Shown: positions 43,690-56,117, numbered from the stretch's first letter. The stretch is DNA of 64,000 nucleotides from Cordilura impudica (GCA_963682025.1 OY821518.1:146942731-147006730), one strand, 5' to 3'. The notes: generated by a model not told the origin, from the letters alone. Numbers and translations: made by a program.

Positions 43690-46555
43690 GTGTTGAACAG
43701 TACAGCAGTATTGCCTGGAAATGTCCTTGTTGTTTCTGAAAAGATTATAACAATTTGTGTTACAATATTTGTTTGATTTTTATTCCTGAATTGAAATGCA
43801 GTTGTAGATATTTTTTGTAACTGTATGTGTGCGTGTATGATAGCTTAATGTTGGTCATGTCATTTAAACTCATGAGTAGACGTTAACTTCAGTTTGTTTG
43901 TAGTAACAGGGCTTTTAAGATTTTCAACATATTTACCTGCTTTAAGCACTAAAATCATGTTCACAGTTAGTTCTTATTAAAAAAAAAAAAAAAATACAAC
44001 ACACACACACAAGTATATGTAATGTATACGAGGATTGTGTGGGAATTGTTTGGGACCTTATTTAAACTTTAAATGTGATTCCATTGTAAGTTCTTCTTTG
44101 ATTATGATGATTATTTTTCTTTGAAACGAGGTTTGTTTGAAATTGTGAAGAAATCCAAGGCAGTTTTTCCAGATCCATCTTAATTTTTTTTATAAAAATT
44201 TCAAATGCTGCGTTTAACCTAATAACAATATTTCTCTAACACGTTCCCTTATAAAAAAAACAATGCTTTACGATCAACAGTCTTTAAGGTATCATTTTTT
44301 TGTGGTTTTTTTTGTTTCATTTTATAATATTTTAGTACTTCTTTAAATATTTTTATGCTAACAACAACAGATTTTTTAAACGCTGCGGAAACAAAAACCG
44401 TATGCGAAACTTTTTAAGGCTGAAAATTGCTTTCTATCGACAAAAGACATCTAGCTATAATTTTTACATTGGCATAAGTTTCCCCATTAAAATCCAATTT
44501 ATTGCTTTACCTAATGTCCACATTTGGGTGTATTATAAAACAACCCATACACAACATGTGTGTTGTTTGTGTGCGTTTATTTTAAGTAATATAATAAATA
44601 ATGTTTCTTGCGAGTGGTTAAAACAGGTGTATGAACATTGTTCTTGCATGTAGGTATGTATGATTATGCACCCACATTGTTCTCATACATAAGACATATG
44701 TACTTCTACATATGTATTAGAGTACAAACTATGCCAGTAATGCATCCAAGTTTGTACCTATGTATGTGTTTGTTTAAGCTTGTTTAAAATACTTGTCCTT
44801 CTTTGGCTTTTCATTCATGCTTCACTTATTTTTGTATATTTATGTATGTATAAGCATTCATATAATTTTTTTATTGAATTCATTTTGTGTTTCTTATTTG
44901 TATTTTTTTTTTTTCTTCTATTTTTGCAATTTTATTCTTACTGTTATATATGTATTTTATGTAATGCTGTGTACCCTCTTGTAACAAAAGAAATCATACA
45001 TGTACAGTCAGTCAAAAGAGTACGCAATATTATAAAAAAAAAAATTAATTTTGTATTCTGATTAAAATAAAAAATAATTATGAAGATATATTCAGGAAGA
45101 TTCTGAGTATATTATTAAAAAAAGCATAAGTATTTCAAGACCATGTAATTCTAAATTAAAAATATAACGTTTATTTTTTGCTTTTTAATCTAGTTTTCTG
45201 TTCTATTTGCCTTTTTTTTAATTTTCTGTGTCATCCGAGTTAATGCCACACCATTCAGTAGCTATACGGTTCTCAATGAGCTGTTTCAGAGTTTCAGAAG
45301 CTATCCTATATATTTCAGCAGTTTTTAGTCGTTTTTGTTGTTGACATCAGAGATTAATTGTTTTCTACTTGCTATTCTAACCTGACAGTCTGTCTTATGA
45401 AACACATTTTTAATTGATTATGAACTATTTAACTACTCGCTCTTTCCTCCTTAACCTATTTTCCTGAGATCAACACAATGCACTGCATCTCTGGGGGCAT
45501 CCCCTGAGTGTTGATTAATTAAAAAAAAAATAAAAAAAATATTCTATTTAATTTTTGCTTTGATTGAAATCGGATATAGGTCAGCCTTGTGTTTGTGCAC
45601 AACGATGTGTTCGTGCTGATAACTATATTATCTATACCTTTTAAGCTTTTAAATTTCATATAACGATTATCTGTAAATAGGCGAAATGAACATGGGAAGT
45701 GAAGTTGAAACATTTGTTTATTAAACAACCAAGAAAACTTTTTATTGCATTTTTGTTTGATTTCATAGCTTATCTATTACATTTTTTAATACCTTCCATA
45801 TCACTGTACAGAGTATAGACATCAGTTTGTTATTGCATTTGCAATACATCATAGAATATATACTCTTGGTACTCTTGATCCTTATAACAACATTATATTA
45901 TTATATTGACCAAGTTGGTGTTGAATTTGAAGCCTCTATATAAAGATATATAAAGATAAAGATAAAGATGTCGATGCATTCGATACATGTTTGCGTGCTA
46001 GTTGTTTTTGTTAACGAATGGTTTATCAATGAGAGCAAGAGAGTAAACAAACCAAAATATGATTGTATGTATTTTAATTTATACTGATTGCATTTAATAA
46101 TTTCTTTTTTTTTTATTCATACATACATATTTTTGTTTTTTTGTATCATTTACATATTCTGAGTTTAAGAAGAGTTTATAATTTTTAATATAAATATTTT
46201 TTAAATATAATTGTATACATAATTTAATATATTTTCGGTTTTTTGATAGGAATAGTTAAAGCTTCTTAAAAATCTTTTAGAAAATACCAAATTTTAAAAC
46301 ACGCATTACTTAAAATTGTCAGGTATTAAAATCTTTTTCTTGGCAGTTTTTTAAAACCTCCTGTTCATTTCGTAAATTTTCGGAGTTTTCTTTCTTTAAG
46401 TTTTAATAATACTAGTTTGAATTTGATACAAGATATACTATTTTGAATTTAGTTTGAATTGTTGAATTGTTTGTTATTATTAAATTAAAACTGTTGAGGC
46501 ATGAAGTGGTCTTAGTATCATCTAAATTAGATGGACTTGAAGAAGAATGTTTTAC
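43690..46555. other. Non-coding
   Basis: AT-rich DNA with an A run and a short (CA)n near 43981-44011, and (AAAGAT)n near 45940-45970. Frames here are low-complexity. Confidence 0.4.
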
Positions 46556-46559
46556 TTCG

Positions 46560-47390
46560 AGTTTCACATTTCTCTGTATTGGTTAATTAATTAACTTCAC
46601 GTAACTTCATATAGAATGTTTTCCCCAACAGTTTGCTCTAATACAACCCCCAGGACTGATGCCGACTTGCCTACTATTAAAATATTTTGTTTTTTAATCT
46701 AACATGAATATAAGTTAATATTATTGGTATTCATAAAAAGTTTAATACCAACGTTTTCTCCTAGATTGGTGTTTATAATGAGTAGTGATTGATGCAGCAC
46801 ATTCTTTTTAATTATAACTGCAACACTGTAACATCTTTAGTTTTCTCTATCATCTCTATACAAAAAAATCGTTGTGTCCAATTGAAATGCTAGACTTAAG
46901 CCATGTTTCTGAAATAAGATGTATGTTGACATTGTTATCCTTTAAAAATTAAAACAATTCATGGTATTTGTTGCGAATGCCTCTTGCATTCGAAGTGGTA
47001 ATTTCTATGTCGTTATTAACTACGAAAGTAAGTTACAAGCGGGGTTAATAATAACCTCAAATTGGTCAGCTTTACTTTTTCATATTTTTAGATTGGTAAT
47101 AAGTTCCATTGTTAGGTGTTTTATTTCATGAATAGCAAATAAGTCCCCGATTCTATTGGCATTATTAGCTATGTTGGTATTAATAGTGTTAAAAATTCCT
47201 AAAGTGTTTAGCATATTTTGACGAAGCGTATTTGGAAAACTTCTGTTATAGTTGTGTGGATTTACAAAATTGTTACTAACCTTGCAATGTGGAGTTGGTT
47301 GACCCCTTGTCTCAATTGCAGAAAACTTGCTTTGCTGCTACAATCATCCGAAACTGACAGTTGGCACAAAAGGTTCTTACTTAACATCTC
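46560..47390 (-). pseudogene. LINE endonuclease and possible ORF1-end remnant
   Basis: Minus strand from about 47005: SNARGIRNKYHELF, LKDNNVNIHLISETWLK, FFVYRDDREN and VAVIIKKN are the first blocks of an APE-type endonuclease (N-x-R-I-x-N, the catalytic Glu in SETWL, and the Y..R.D block). Stops and indels follow. Upstream (47390-47030) an Asn-rich frame (LNTLGIFNTINTNIANNANR) may be an ORF1 end but has no diagnostic motif. Confidence 0.55.
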
Positions 47391-47499
47391 TACATTACAT
47401 CCATGACCAAATTAAAATTGCACGAAAATGCCTAAAATTTTTGTAAATTATCTTATTAATTTTAAATATCATTGTAAAAAATCTAGATATTATAATGTG

Positions 47500-47600
47500 A
47501 AATCTGGCCTTTTTTGTCTCAAAATTTTGGCAACCTTGATTAGAATATTGTGTTTGAGGGTTAAAACTCGGCACAGCCGAATTTAACACTTTTTTATTAA
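47500..47600 (-). mobile_element. DINE-like end fragment (second subfamily)
   Basis: On the minus strand 'gttaaattcggctgtgccgagttttaaccctc' keeps the TTCGGC-TGT-GCCGA hairpin of the 25817 subfamily. Confidence 0.45.
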
Positions 47601-47627
47601 ATTTAAATACGTATTTATTTAGTTACT

Positions 47628-47995
47628 AGCAGATTCCAGCGCTCGAAATTCGAGTGCAATTTCTAGGCAACTTTATTTTTCAACTTATCCAATTCACAAA
47701 CCAACACTTTTCTGATTTGTTATTATTGTGAATGAAGATAACAAACAAACGCATTACCAAACACATTAACAAATTAAATAAATACACACATAGCGTATGT
47801 ATAATTTTATGTATGTGTTAGTATCAACTTTAAATGCAATTTAGTCAAAGTAAAGGACAAAATTCAAATATCTGTAAAACTGGAAAACAGCTAAAAATAA
47901 ATACCTTTCAAATAATATACGCTTGGTCAAAATCGGGATAAAATGGTAGAACAAAACGCCGGTCACAAGAAATCGCCTAGCCTATTCATAATATA
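47628..47995 (+). repeat. Interspersed repeat X, uninterrupted copy
   Basis: From 'agattccagcgctcgaaattcgagtgcaa' to 'agaaatcgcctagcctattcataatatagat'. It matches 54022-54209 plus 55460-55672, where a mariner relative interrupts it, and so provides the empty site. It has no coding region. Confidence 0.7.
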
Positions 47996-47999
47996 GATT

Positions 48000-48540
48000 T
48001 GGGATATTTTTATTAATAATGTAAATTACATGAGAATATTTTTGCTTACATTTTTCTAAAAAACAATTACTTTTTACGATTTGGTTTTTTTATTAGAGAT
48101 GTTCATAAACTTTTTTGGCTGACTGTACTTTCATTCACGTACCAAGGATATTGTAGGCAATACGAAGAATGCATACGTAGCTCTAAACTTAAATGAATTG
48201 CAGCCTCAATATATGCTTTAACTTTTTCCTTATGTGTGTTACATGTTGTGTATGTATTTTGTTTTGTTTTGTTTTGTTTTATTTTACAGAAACTCTCTTA
48301 TGGACAATGAGAACCGTTTAGGGTATTCTTTGTGGCTGACATGAGATGAGCCATGAATGAATGACTATAGTACATGTGAAACAAAGGAAGAATACAAACC
48401 AAATTATAGTTATTCACGTAAGGATGGCTTTGTTTTTTTTAACATCCTTCTATCAGCTTTATATGTTGTTGTAGTTTGTTTAACATAAGTGTTTAACAAG
48501 TTAATTAATTGTTGGAATAAAAAAAAATTTTAAAACAACT
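48000..48540. other. Non-coding
   Basis: AT-rich DNA with (TTTTG)n at about 48256-48280. Confidence 0.4.
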
Positions 48541-48541
48541 G

Positions 48542-48976
48542 AACATGTTATTTCAAGGAAAGAATTTAAATTTAGAATTTAAACTCGCTATAGATATTAA
48601 CAACAAATATTAACAACTTTTGATGTGTAAACATCTGTACGCACAGGGGGGTAAATTTCTATTTCACAATACAATCACAAAAACAGTTTAACATGTGAGC
48701 CGTAAGACAAAATTGCTGTGACTTATGATTGTATTGGTGAAAAAAATATCATATGTAATAACCTGTTTGAAAATGAAAAATGAAACATGAAAAATAAAAT
48801 GTGAAAAATAAAAAATAAAATATGAAAAAGAGAAAATGAAAAGTAAAAAACGAAAAATAAAAATGAAAATGAAAAAATGAAAAATAAAAAATGAAAAACG
48901 AAAAACTAAAAATTAAAAATGAAAAATGAAAAATAGAAAATGAAAAATGATAAATAAAAAAAAAGTAAAATAAAAA
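48542..48976. repeat. Segmental duplication, copy A (left part)
   Basis: 'ttatttcaaggaaagaattt' through 'gttgtgtaa'-type unique sequence to the A-rich array. It matches 49993-50430 closely. The array is interrupted at 48976 by the DINE-1-like insertion and resumes at 49763. Confidence 0.8.
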
Positions 48977-49762
48977 CAAGTAAGAAAATTATAGTCGGTC
49001 TGGACCGACTATACGATACCCTATACCATGCGTTTAGAAACCCCATCTCTTAGGCCCAACTAACTTGACATTGAAAATAAGCAAAAACCAAATTTGAGTG
49101 GGATTTTTATTAATTTTTTTGGCTGCAGATATGAAAAAGTTCATATCGGATGCTATATCTATAAAGGGACTAGGTCCAAAAATGGACCGATCCTGATATT
49201 GTTTGGTAAAGTCTCTTGTATTTTGCAAAAATATTTACAAACAAAATTTGAGAAGAATCAGTGCAATATTTTTGTTTTTTAATAGATTTAAGTGAGATCG
49301 GGAAGCAGCTCTATATGGGGTCAAAAGGATCATTTTTGGACTACTCATTAGTGGATGTAATGAACGCAGACAAACCCAATTTGAGTAAGATCTATATGAC
49401 AATTTGGATCTTATGGCAATTTATGTCGATTTCATATGGGTAATTTGTATGGGGGCTAGGTCTGAACATGGACCGATTCTCACCAATTTCAATAGCGTTC
49501 ATCACATGGCCGATAAAAGCTTATATACCAAATTTCATCAAAATATATTCATATTTGCGACCTGCAGTTTGATTACAAGCTTTACATGGACACACAGACG
49601 GACGGACGGACGGACGGACGGACGGACATTGTTAAATCAACTCAGAAAGTGATTCTGATTCGATCGGTATAATTAAAGATGGGTCTAGGCCAAATATTTT
49701 TGGTTGTTACAAACAGCAGCACAAAGTCATTATACCCAAACCACATAGTGGTATAGGGTATA
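48977..49762 (+). mobile_element. DINE-1-like element, complete copy
   Basis: Boundaries are set by the empty site in copy B (near 50436). It starts 'caagtaagaaaattatag', then TAGTCGGTC-TG-GACCGACTA, a perfect hairpin, then ACCCTATACCA (subterminal), which pairs with TGGTATAGGGT just inside the 3' end. A (GACG)n microsatellite lies at 49599-49624. Target is A|A (T|T on the other strand), as described for Helentron-associated DINE elements. No protein is encoded. Confidence 0.8.
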
Positions 49763-49992
49763 ATGAAAAATTAAAAATGAAAAAAAAAAAATTTAAAATA
49801 AAAATTGAAACATGAAAAATAAGAAATGAAAAATTTAAAGTGAAGAATGAAAAACGAAAAATTAAGAATGAAAAATTAAAAATAAAAAATGTAAAATGAA
49901 AAAAAAAATTACAAATGAAAAATAAAAATGAAAAATTAAAAATAAAAAGTGAAAAATCAAATATAAAAAATAAAAAATGAAAAATTAAAAAT

Positions 49993-50720
49993 GAACATAT
50001 TATTTCAAGGAAAGAATTTAAATTTAGAATTTAAACTAGCTATAAAGTAAGTGAGTAACATTTTCAAATATTAACAACTTTTGATGTGTAAACATCTGTA
50101 CGCACAGTGGGGTAAATTTCTATTTCACAATACAATCACAAAAACAGCTTAACATGTGAGCCGTAAGACAAAATTGGTGTGACTTATGATCGTATTGGTG
50201 AAAAAAATATCATATGTAATAACCTGTTTGAAAATGAAAAATGAAACATGAAAAATAAAATGTGAAAAATAAAAAATAAAATATGAAAAAGATAAAATGA
50301 AAAGTAAAAAACGAAAAATAAAAATGAAAAAGAAAAAATGAAAAATAAATAATGAAAAACGAAAAACTAAAAATTAAAAATAAAAAATGAAAAATAGAAA
50401 ATGAAAAATGAAAAATAAAAAAAAAGTAAAATAAAAATGAAAAATTAAAAATGAAAAAAAAAAATGATAAATAAAAATTGAAACATGAAAAATAAGAAAT
50501 GAAAAATTTAAAATGAAGAATGAAAAACGAAAAATTAAGAATGAAAAATTAAAAATAAAAAATGTAAAATGAAAAATTAAAAATAATAAATTATAAATGA
50601 AAAATAAAAATGAAAAATTAAAAATAAAAAGTGAAAAATCAAATATAAAAAATAAAAAATTAAAAATGAAAAATAAAAAATGAAAAAACAAAATAAGAAA
50701 TTAAAAATGAGAATTAAAAA
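49993..50720. repeat. Segmental duplication, copy B
   Basis: Second copy of 48542-48976 plus the array. It retains the pre-insertion sequence 'gtaaaataaaaatgaaaaat' where copy A holds the DINE-1-like element. There are a few indels (for example 'ataaagtaagtgagtaac' near 50045). Confidence 0.8.
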
Positions 50721-50840
50721 ATGAAAAAGAAAAATGGAAAATGAAAAAAACGAAAAATGAAAAATGAAAAAATTAAAATTAAAAGAAAAATTAAATTAAA
50801 ATAAAAAATAAAAAACGAAAACATAAAAATTAACCGGTTG

Positions 50841-51630
50841 AAATAATAAATAATAATAAATATTTTTATATTAGCACAGCCCCTGCAGTTGATTGCAATA
50901 AGTGAATCATAGATGCATATTATGAGCAACTTTCGATTTTCGATTGTGGTCGAATTAACTGAACGAATTATGGCGCACATTCGATAAAATAGCGGTATTG
51001 TGAATTTCACTCAATTAGATTATTCACAATAGTACATATTTATCAGCTGGCACTATAAATAAACATTGTTTGTTTGCAAATTTATTAAAGTAAAAAAATA
51101 ATTATTTATTTATTAAAATGGAATTATGGTTCTATAATCGTCTGATGAAGATGAATGCTTCTTCATGAGAGATGCTTCCAACATTTGGAAATGGATTCCA
51201 CTACGTTAATATGCGAGGTTTTAACAAGCGTACCATTTGTTAACAGATTTATAGCAAATTTTCAACTGTAAGGAGGCGTTTATGGAATTGCTGTCTACTA
51301 CGGATGAACTATTGCGGCAATGCACACAAGTCAGATCAATCTCATGAAATTAAAATAATTTACAACTTATATTTTCAATAAGTTTTACAAACTGCCATCT
51401 AGCATCGAAACCAAAATTGTGTTCGATTGAAAATTCGTTGTACAACGAAATTTTCGACCGTGCTGCCAGCTCATAATACGAATTTGACACTCGATAGTTG
51501 ATGTTCAATAAGGGCCATAGATGACACTTTCTGTTTGATTTTAAAAAAGTGCCATAAAGAAATCGGGCTCACATGATTTTTTTTATACATAGCGATACTT
51601 GCAGTTTATATTTAAAAAGAAGTATCGGCT
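50841..51630. other. Non-coding
   Basis: AT-rich; no supported feature. Confidence 0.4.
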
Positions 51631-51967
51631 AAATGCCAGTTTACACTATCACACTTTGTAATACGACCTCTCAAAAAGTCGAGCATTATTAAAAAGTAGT
51701 ATCATGTAAAAAGCTTATGTTATGAAATTGACAGTCTGATGGTTTAAGAAACATTTCTAAAAACTTGTCATTTTCAACGGAGCAGAGTTGTTTTTTTTTT
51801 TGTAATATTTAAAAAAAGGTAAACAAAAACAAAGAAAGTGGAAATGGTGTAAATGGCCTCAGTATGCGGATATAATGTCAGTACGACCTTATGACAGTCT
51901 CATGAATTTCATCGGATTATTATTTCGAAAAATCATACGACTGAGTGGTATCGTGTAAGTGGGCCTT
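51631..51967. mobile_element. MITE, copy 1
   Basis: 'atgccagtttacactatcac' at the left, 'gtggtatcgtgtaagtgggc' then 'cttt' at the right: imperfect ~20-bp TIR. The interior is shared with 53208-53626 ('catgtaaaaagcttatgtta' and 'ttcgaaaaatcatacgactg'). Confidence 0.7.
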
Positions 51968-51969
51968 TA

Positions 51970-52870
51970 GTTGTTATACGAACACCAACAATTTTTAATT
52001 ACCAATTTTTTTTTTTAATGTTATAACTAATGTTTTTGATAAACTATTTTGTTTTTATAAATTGAATGAATTATATTAAACTGTTTACACAAAACATCAT
52101 GTAAACTTTAAGCAGTATTACTTGTTGTATTTTAAAAAGAAAATTCAATAGTATATTATAATAAAAGAACATTTAGCAAAACAACAACTAAATTCTCTGA
52201 AAATTTGTACACATAAGTATACAGTGATGTTCAATATATCAGCACAATATCTTTTTTTTTTTTTTTTTTGAAAATGAACTAAAATTTGGAATATGATTTT
52301 CAGATAGAAAATTTTATTTTGAACTCAACTATATATACTCGTACAATAAGTATATAGTAATTTATCATTAGTCAGATATTAAACTAGTCATATATTATGT
52401 GACTAAGATTAAGTATGACAGTAATTTGACGCAATATAATGTTAAGTACTGTTTCAGGCATGATTTGTGCAATGGCATTTAATGTTAAATACATTGTGAT
52501 GACGAAATCGAGACATAGTAATAACAAACCTTTCATTCTATGTATACATATATGAGGGTATGGGAAGCACAATGCGGACTCCAAATAACAGCTGTATATC
52601 GTATGTAACTTGGATCTTAATTAAGACATAGATGTGGAAGGTAGATGTGGCTGAATCAACAACAACGCCTGCAACAATTATTGAGTTTGTAGTTTTTAAA
52701 GGACGAAATATCGCACTTTTTAATAAAATCTAAGAAAATTTCAATTATTTTCATAAAGCCAAACCATAATTTTCGCCTTCGCTACGATATCTGTGAACCA
52801 ATTAAGTTTTGCACCAAACAGTACTCTAAGTTAAATAAATATTTTTTAAATTTATATATAAAATTACAAA

Positions 52871-52920
<50 letters not shown>

Positions 52921-53205
52921 TAATATAGATATATATAGCAATGTTATATTTGGTACATAGTCAATTTACGAGTATTTAAAATTTTTTAATATAAATTTTA
53001 TTTTGGAACTAAAAAACTTGTAATACAGAATGAAAACTATTATTTTTTATATGTCAATATTTTTTTTTTTTTTTGGTTTTTGATTATATTTACATATATG
53101 TTAAAATGTAAGAAAATTATACAATTGGAATTGAAATTGTTTACATAAACAGTCACTTAAAACCATGTATAAAAAATATTGAATTATTTAATAAGTTTTT
53201 AGTGC
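51970..53205. other. Non-coding with (TA)n
   Basis: A (TA)n microsatellite at about 52877-52915. Otherwise AT-rich with no supported feature. Confidence 0.5.
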
Positions 53206-53207
53206 TA

Positions 53208-53626
53208 AAGGCCAGTTTACAGTATCACACTTTGTAATATCACCTGTCAAAATTTCGAGTATTATGAAAACGTCGTATCATGTAAAAAGCTTATGTTATG
53301 AAATTGACAGTCTGTAGGATTTTTGTTTCGTAGTCCGATGGTTTTAGAAACATTTCTAAAAACTTGTCAGAGTTGTTTTTTTTTTTTTTTGGTATTATTA
53401 AAAAAAAAGGTAAAAAAAACAAAGAAAGTGTAAATAAAATATAAAATTCAAAATAACTTCGTTTGTTATTCTAAACAGCAGTTTTCATAAGACTCGAGTG
53501 TGATGCTGTAAATGGCCTAAGTATGCAGAAATAATATCGATACGACTTTATGACAGTCCGATGAATTTCATCGGATTTTTATTTCGAAAAATCATACGAC
53601 TGAGTGGTATCATGTAAATGGGCCTT
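53208..53626. mobile_element. MITE, copy 2
   Basis: AAGGCCAGTTTACAGTATCAC at the left and its inverse (GTGGTATCATGTAAATGGGCC then TT) at the right. It is longer than copy 1 by an internal segment near 53435-53505. Non-coding. Confidence 0.75.
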
Positions 53627-53629
53627 AAA

Positions 53630-54020
53630 ATGTTATAAATTAATCCGATAGCCATTATAAAATACGAAAGGCAATATTATTACAAACGTGACACCTGTTG
53701 TCATTATTTTTAAAAACATTGCTATATTAGAGAGTAAGGCGCACCATGTGATACCAAAAATCACGACAATTTTTAGGTTCCATTATGATCAGATTTCAGC
53801 TATATCTGTCGGGTTTGGCTTGGAAAAATTTATATAAAAATAATATGAACGAAATTATCATTTATTTTTTTCTCCTAAAGATAAGCTACCATTAGGTAAC
53901 TTTTTATTTTATGGTTCTCAGAAAGTGCAAGTTTCGGACTATAAGTTCCTTTCACATTAAGACAGTGATTTGTTCACATAATATATAGATATCTGGCAGA
54001 TAATTTTTTTCATTTAGAGA
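53630..54020. other. Non-coding
   Basis: AT-rich; nothing recognised. Confidence 0.35.
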
Positions 54021-54021
54021 A

Positions 54022-54209
54022 TTCATAAAATACGAACAAATTCCAGCACACTAAATTCGAGTGCAAGTTCTAGGAAATTTTATTTTTTCGTTTACTAAAG
54101 ACCATAAAGGTATGTTTCATAATTCAACTCATTTTAAATTAAGGAAACAAACTCAACACAATAACACAAACATATTAACAAATTTAATAAACACACACAT
54201 ATCATTGTA
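54022..54209 (+). repeat. Interspersed repeat X, left part of interrupted copy
   Basis: 'aaattccagcacactaaatt' and 'cgagtgcaagttctaggaaa' to 'acacacacatatcattgta'. It continues at 55460 after the mariner insertion. Confidence 0.7.
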
Positions 54210-55459
54210 AAGGGTCCGCCATCTAACGTTTTTTTTTTTCAACTAGTGCTTATTTCGTGAATGGTAACACTTAGCTCATGTCTGTTTTATCCATCCGCTG
54301 AACGAATATGGTTGTGTATACGCTTGAACAACACTGGGAAATATTGCGACATTGCTTTGAAAATCATGGTAATGTTGCAGAATGTGTGCAAAAATTGCGT
54401 ACGGATTTTGGAAGAAGAGAAGCACCGTCAGCTCCGTATGTTCGTTATCTTGTGAAAAAAGTGAAAGAAACTGGCATCCTCATCGATAAACCAAAGCGTG
54501 AAAAGCCAAAAACAGTGCGTACACCCGAGAATATTGCTGCTGTGGCAGAAAGTGTGCGTGAAGCGCCATCAACATCAATTCACCGTCGTTCTCAAGAATT
54601 GAACATTTCGGAAGCATCATTGAGACGAATTTTGCATAAAGACCTTGGTATGACGCCATATAAAGTCCAATGCATTTTCGCTTCGGTAAGTGGGCCTGCG
54701 ATCGACTTACAGAAGATGCCGATTTTGCCAAAAAAAATAATCTTTTCAGATGAAGCTCATTTTGATTTTTGCGGGTATGTAAACAAGCAAAAATGTCGCA
54801 TTTGGGGCACAGAAAACCCGCACGCGTACATTGAAAAGCCGATACACCCAAAACGAGTCACTGTTTGGTGCAGATTTTGGTCCAGAGGCATAATTGGGCC
54901 ATTTTTCTTCGAAAATGAGCAAGGAGTGGCCGTTGCAGTCAATGGCGATCGTTATCGGGCCATGTTGAACGAATTTTTGTTCACAAAAATTGAAGAGTAG
55001 GATATCGGCAACATTTGGTTTCAACAGGACGGCGCTACGTGCCACACAGCCGAAGCTACACTCGATGTTTTGCGCCCTGTTTTTGAAGATCGCATTATCA
55101 GCCGCTGAGCTGATGTCGTTTGGCCACCTCGGAGCGATTTGACACCGTTGGTATATTATTTGTGCAGTGCCCTCAAAGATAAGTGTTACGCCAACAAGCC
55201 AGAAACAATTGACGCTTTAAAGGACAATATTCGTGAAGCCATTGGTGAAATACAGCTGCACACAATCGATAATGTGCTTAAAAATTGGACCGATCGTGTA
55301 GGCTACTGCACGGCCAGCCGAGGCAGCCATTTGAATAAAATTATTTTCCATTATTAACCGGAAGGATTGTACTTTCAAATAAAAAAAGAAATTTGAGATA
55401 ATGTTCAGTAGTTTTTTTTTATAGCATTTTCAAAAAAAAAAGTTATTTGGCGGACCCTT
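54210..55459 (+). mobile_element. DD41D mariner-type element with TIRs
   Basis: 'aagggtccgccatctaacgt' at the left and 'ttatttggcggacccttt' at the right are inverted copies (TIR about 25-30 bp, followed by T/A runs). TA (54208-54209 and 55460-55461) flanks both ends. The 1,250-bp length is normal for the superfamily. It is nested in repeat X, whose empty paralogue is at 47628-47995. Confidence 0.85.
54308..55357 (+). pseudogene. DD41D-type transposase, disrupted
   Basis: ATG at 54308; about 350 codons in total. Helix-turn-helix region EQHWEILRHCFENHGNVAEC and VRYLVKKVKETG, then TSIHRRSQEL and LRRILHKDLGM. A missing stretch and frame erosion around VQCIF. First Asp in FSDEAHF; HPKRVTVWCRFWSRGIIGPF; second Asp in FQQDGATCHTAE; the third-Asp block reads DLTPLVYY, so the expected catalytic Asp is Val. 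In-frame stops at about 54998 (after FTKIEE) and about 55106 (after IISR). The C-terminal end to 55357 is open. The enzyme cannot be active. Confidence 0.85.
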
Positions 55460-55672
55460 TATAATTTTATGTATGGCTTAGTAGCAACTTTAAACTATCA
55501 TAACTCCAAAAAAATATTACAGACGATGAAAATCTGTAAATCTGGGTAACAGCTAAAAAGAAATACCTTTCAAATGATAATTTTTTTTTTGTCAAAATCG
55601 GGGTAAAACTGTGAAACTTACATCGGTCAAGAGAAATCGTCTTGCCTATTAATATTATAGACATAGACCAAA
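55460..55672 (+). repeat. Interspersed repeat X, right part
   Basis: 'ttataattttatgtatggct' to 'aagagaaatcgtcttgccta', matching 47800-47995 in the uninterrupted copy. Confidence 0.7.
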
Positions 55673-56117
55673 TTCCTTCTCTTTTATCGATTTATGTTAT
55701 ATTTATATTTTATATTTTATGTATACGAAAACTTTATATATCCTAATCAATATTAGATTACAAGTTTCACATCGGTAGGCCGGCTTACAAATTAATTCTG
55801 AATCTGACTCTTCTAATCTATTAGATGTGCATTCTAATATACTTTCTGCATTTTTTAAAGTTATTTTGTAATAATATTTGTTTACATATTTGTCTTTATC
55901 TATAATTTTTTTTTTTTTTTGTAATGTAAAAGAAATATGGAAAAAATTTAAGACAGCGTTAAAATGGAGTAGCTACTTCCGAACAACATGGCTTGTCGTC
56001 ATCATCCTTCTGTCTATTACTTCAACTCATGCTTAGTCAATTATTTAACTCAACCGTTAGAAAGAAACGAACATGAGAATTGGTCTTATACGAGAGTTAG
56101 TAAGAACAAGATGTTTG
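55673..56117. other. Non-coding
   Basis: AT-rich; nothing recognised. Confidence 0.35.

Larger units (their letters stand above)
48765..50840. repeat. A-rich degenerate minisatellite (aaaaatgaaaaat-type)
   Basis: Long runs of variations on 'atgaaaaataaaaaatgaaa' flank and fill both copies of the duplication (48765-48976, 49763-49990, 50235-50820). Minus-strand frames with Phe/Ile/Leu-rich peptides across it are artefacts of the composition. Confidence 0.85.

Noticed and set aside
47218..47406. A 62-codon plus-strand gene with Trp/Cys content
   Set aside because: It is antisense to the LINE remnant at 46560-47390 and has no homology I can recognise.
48749..51010. Phe/Ile/Leu-rich minus-strand frames that look like membrane proteins
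   Set aside because: They are translations of the A-rich minisatellite on the other strand. No start context, and composition alone explains them.
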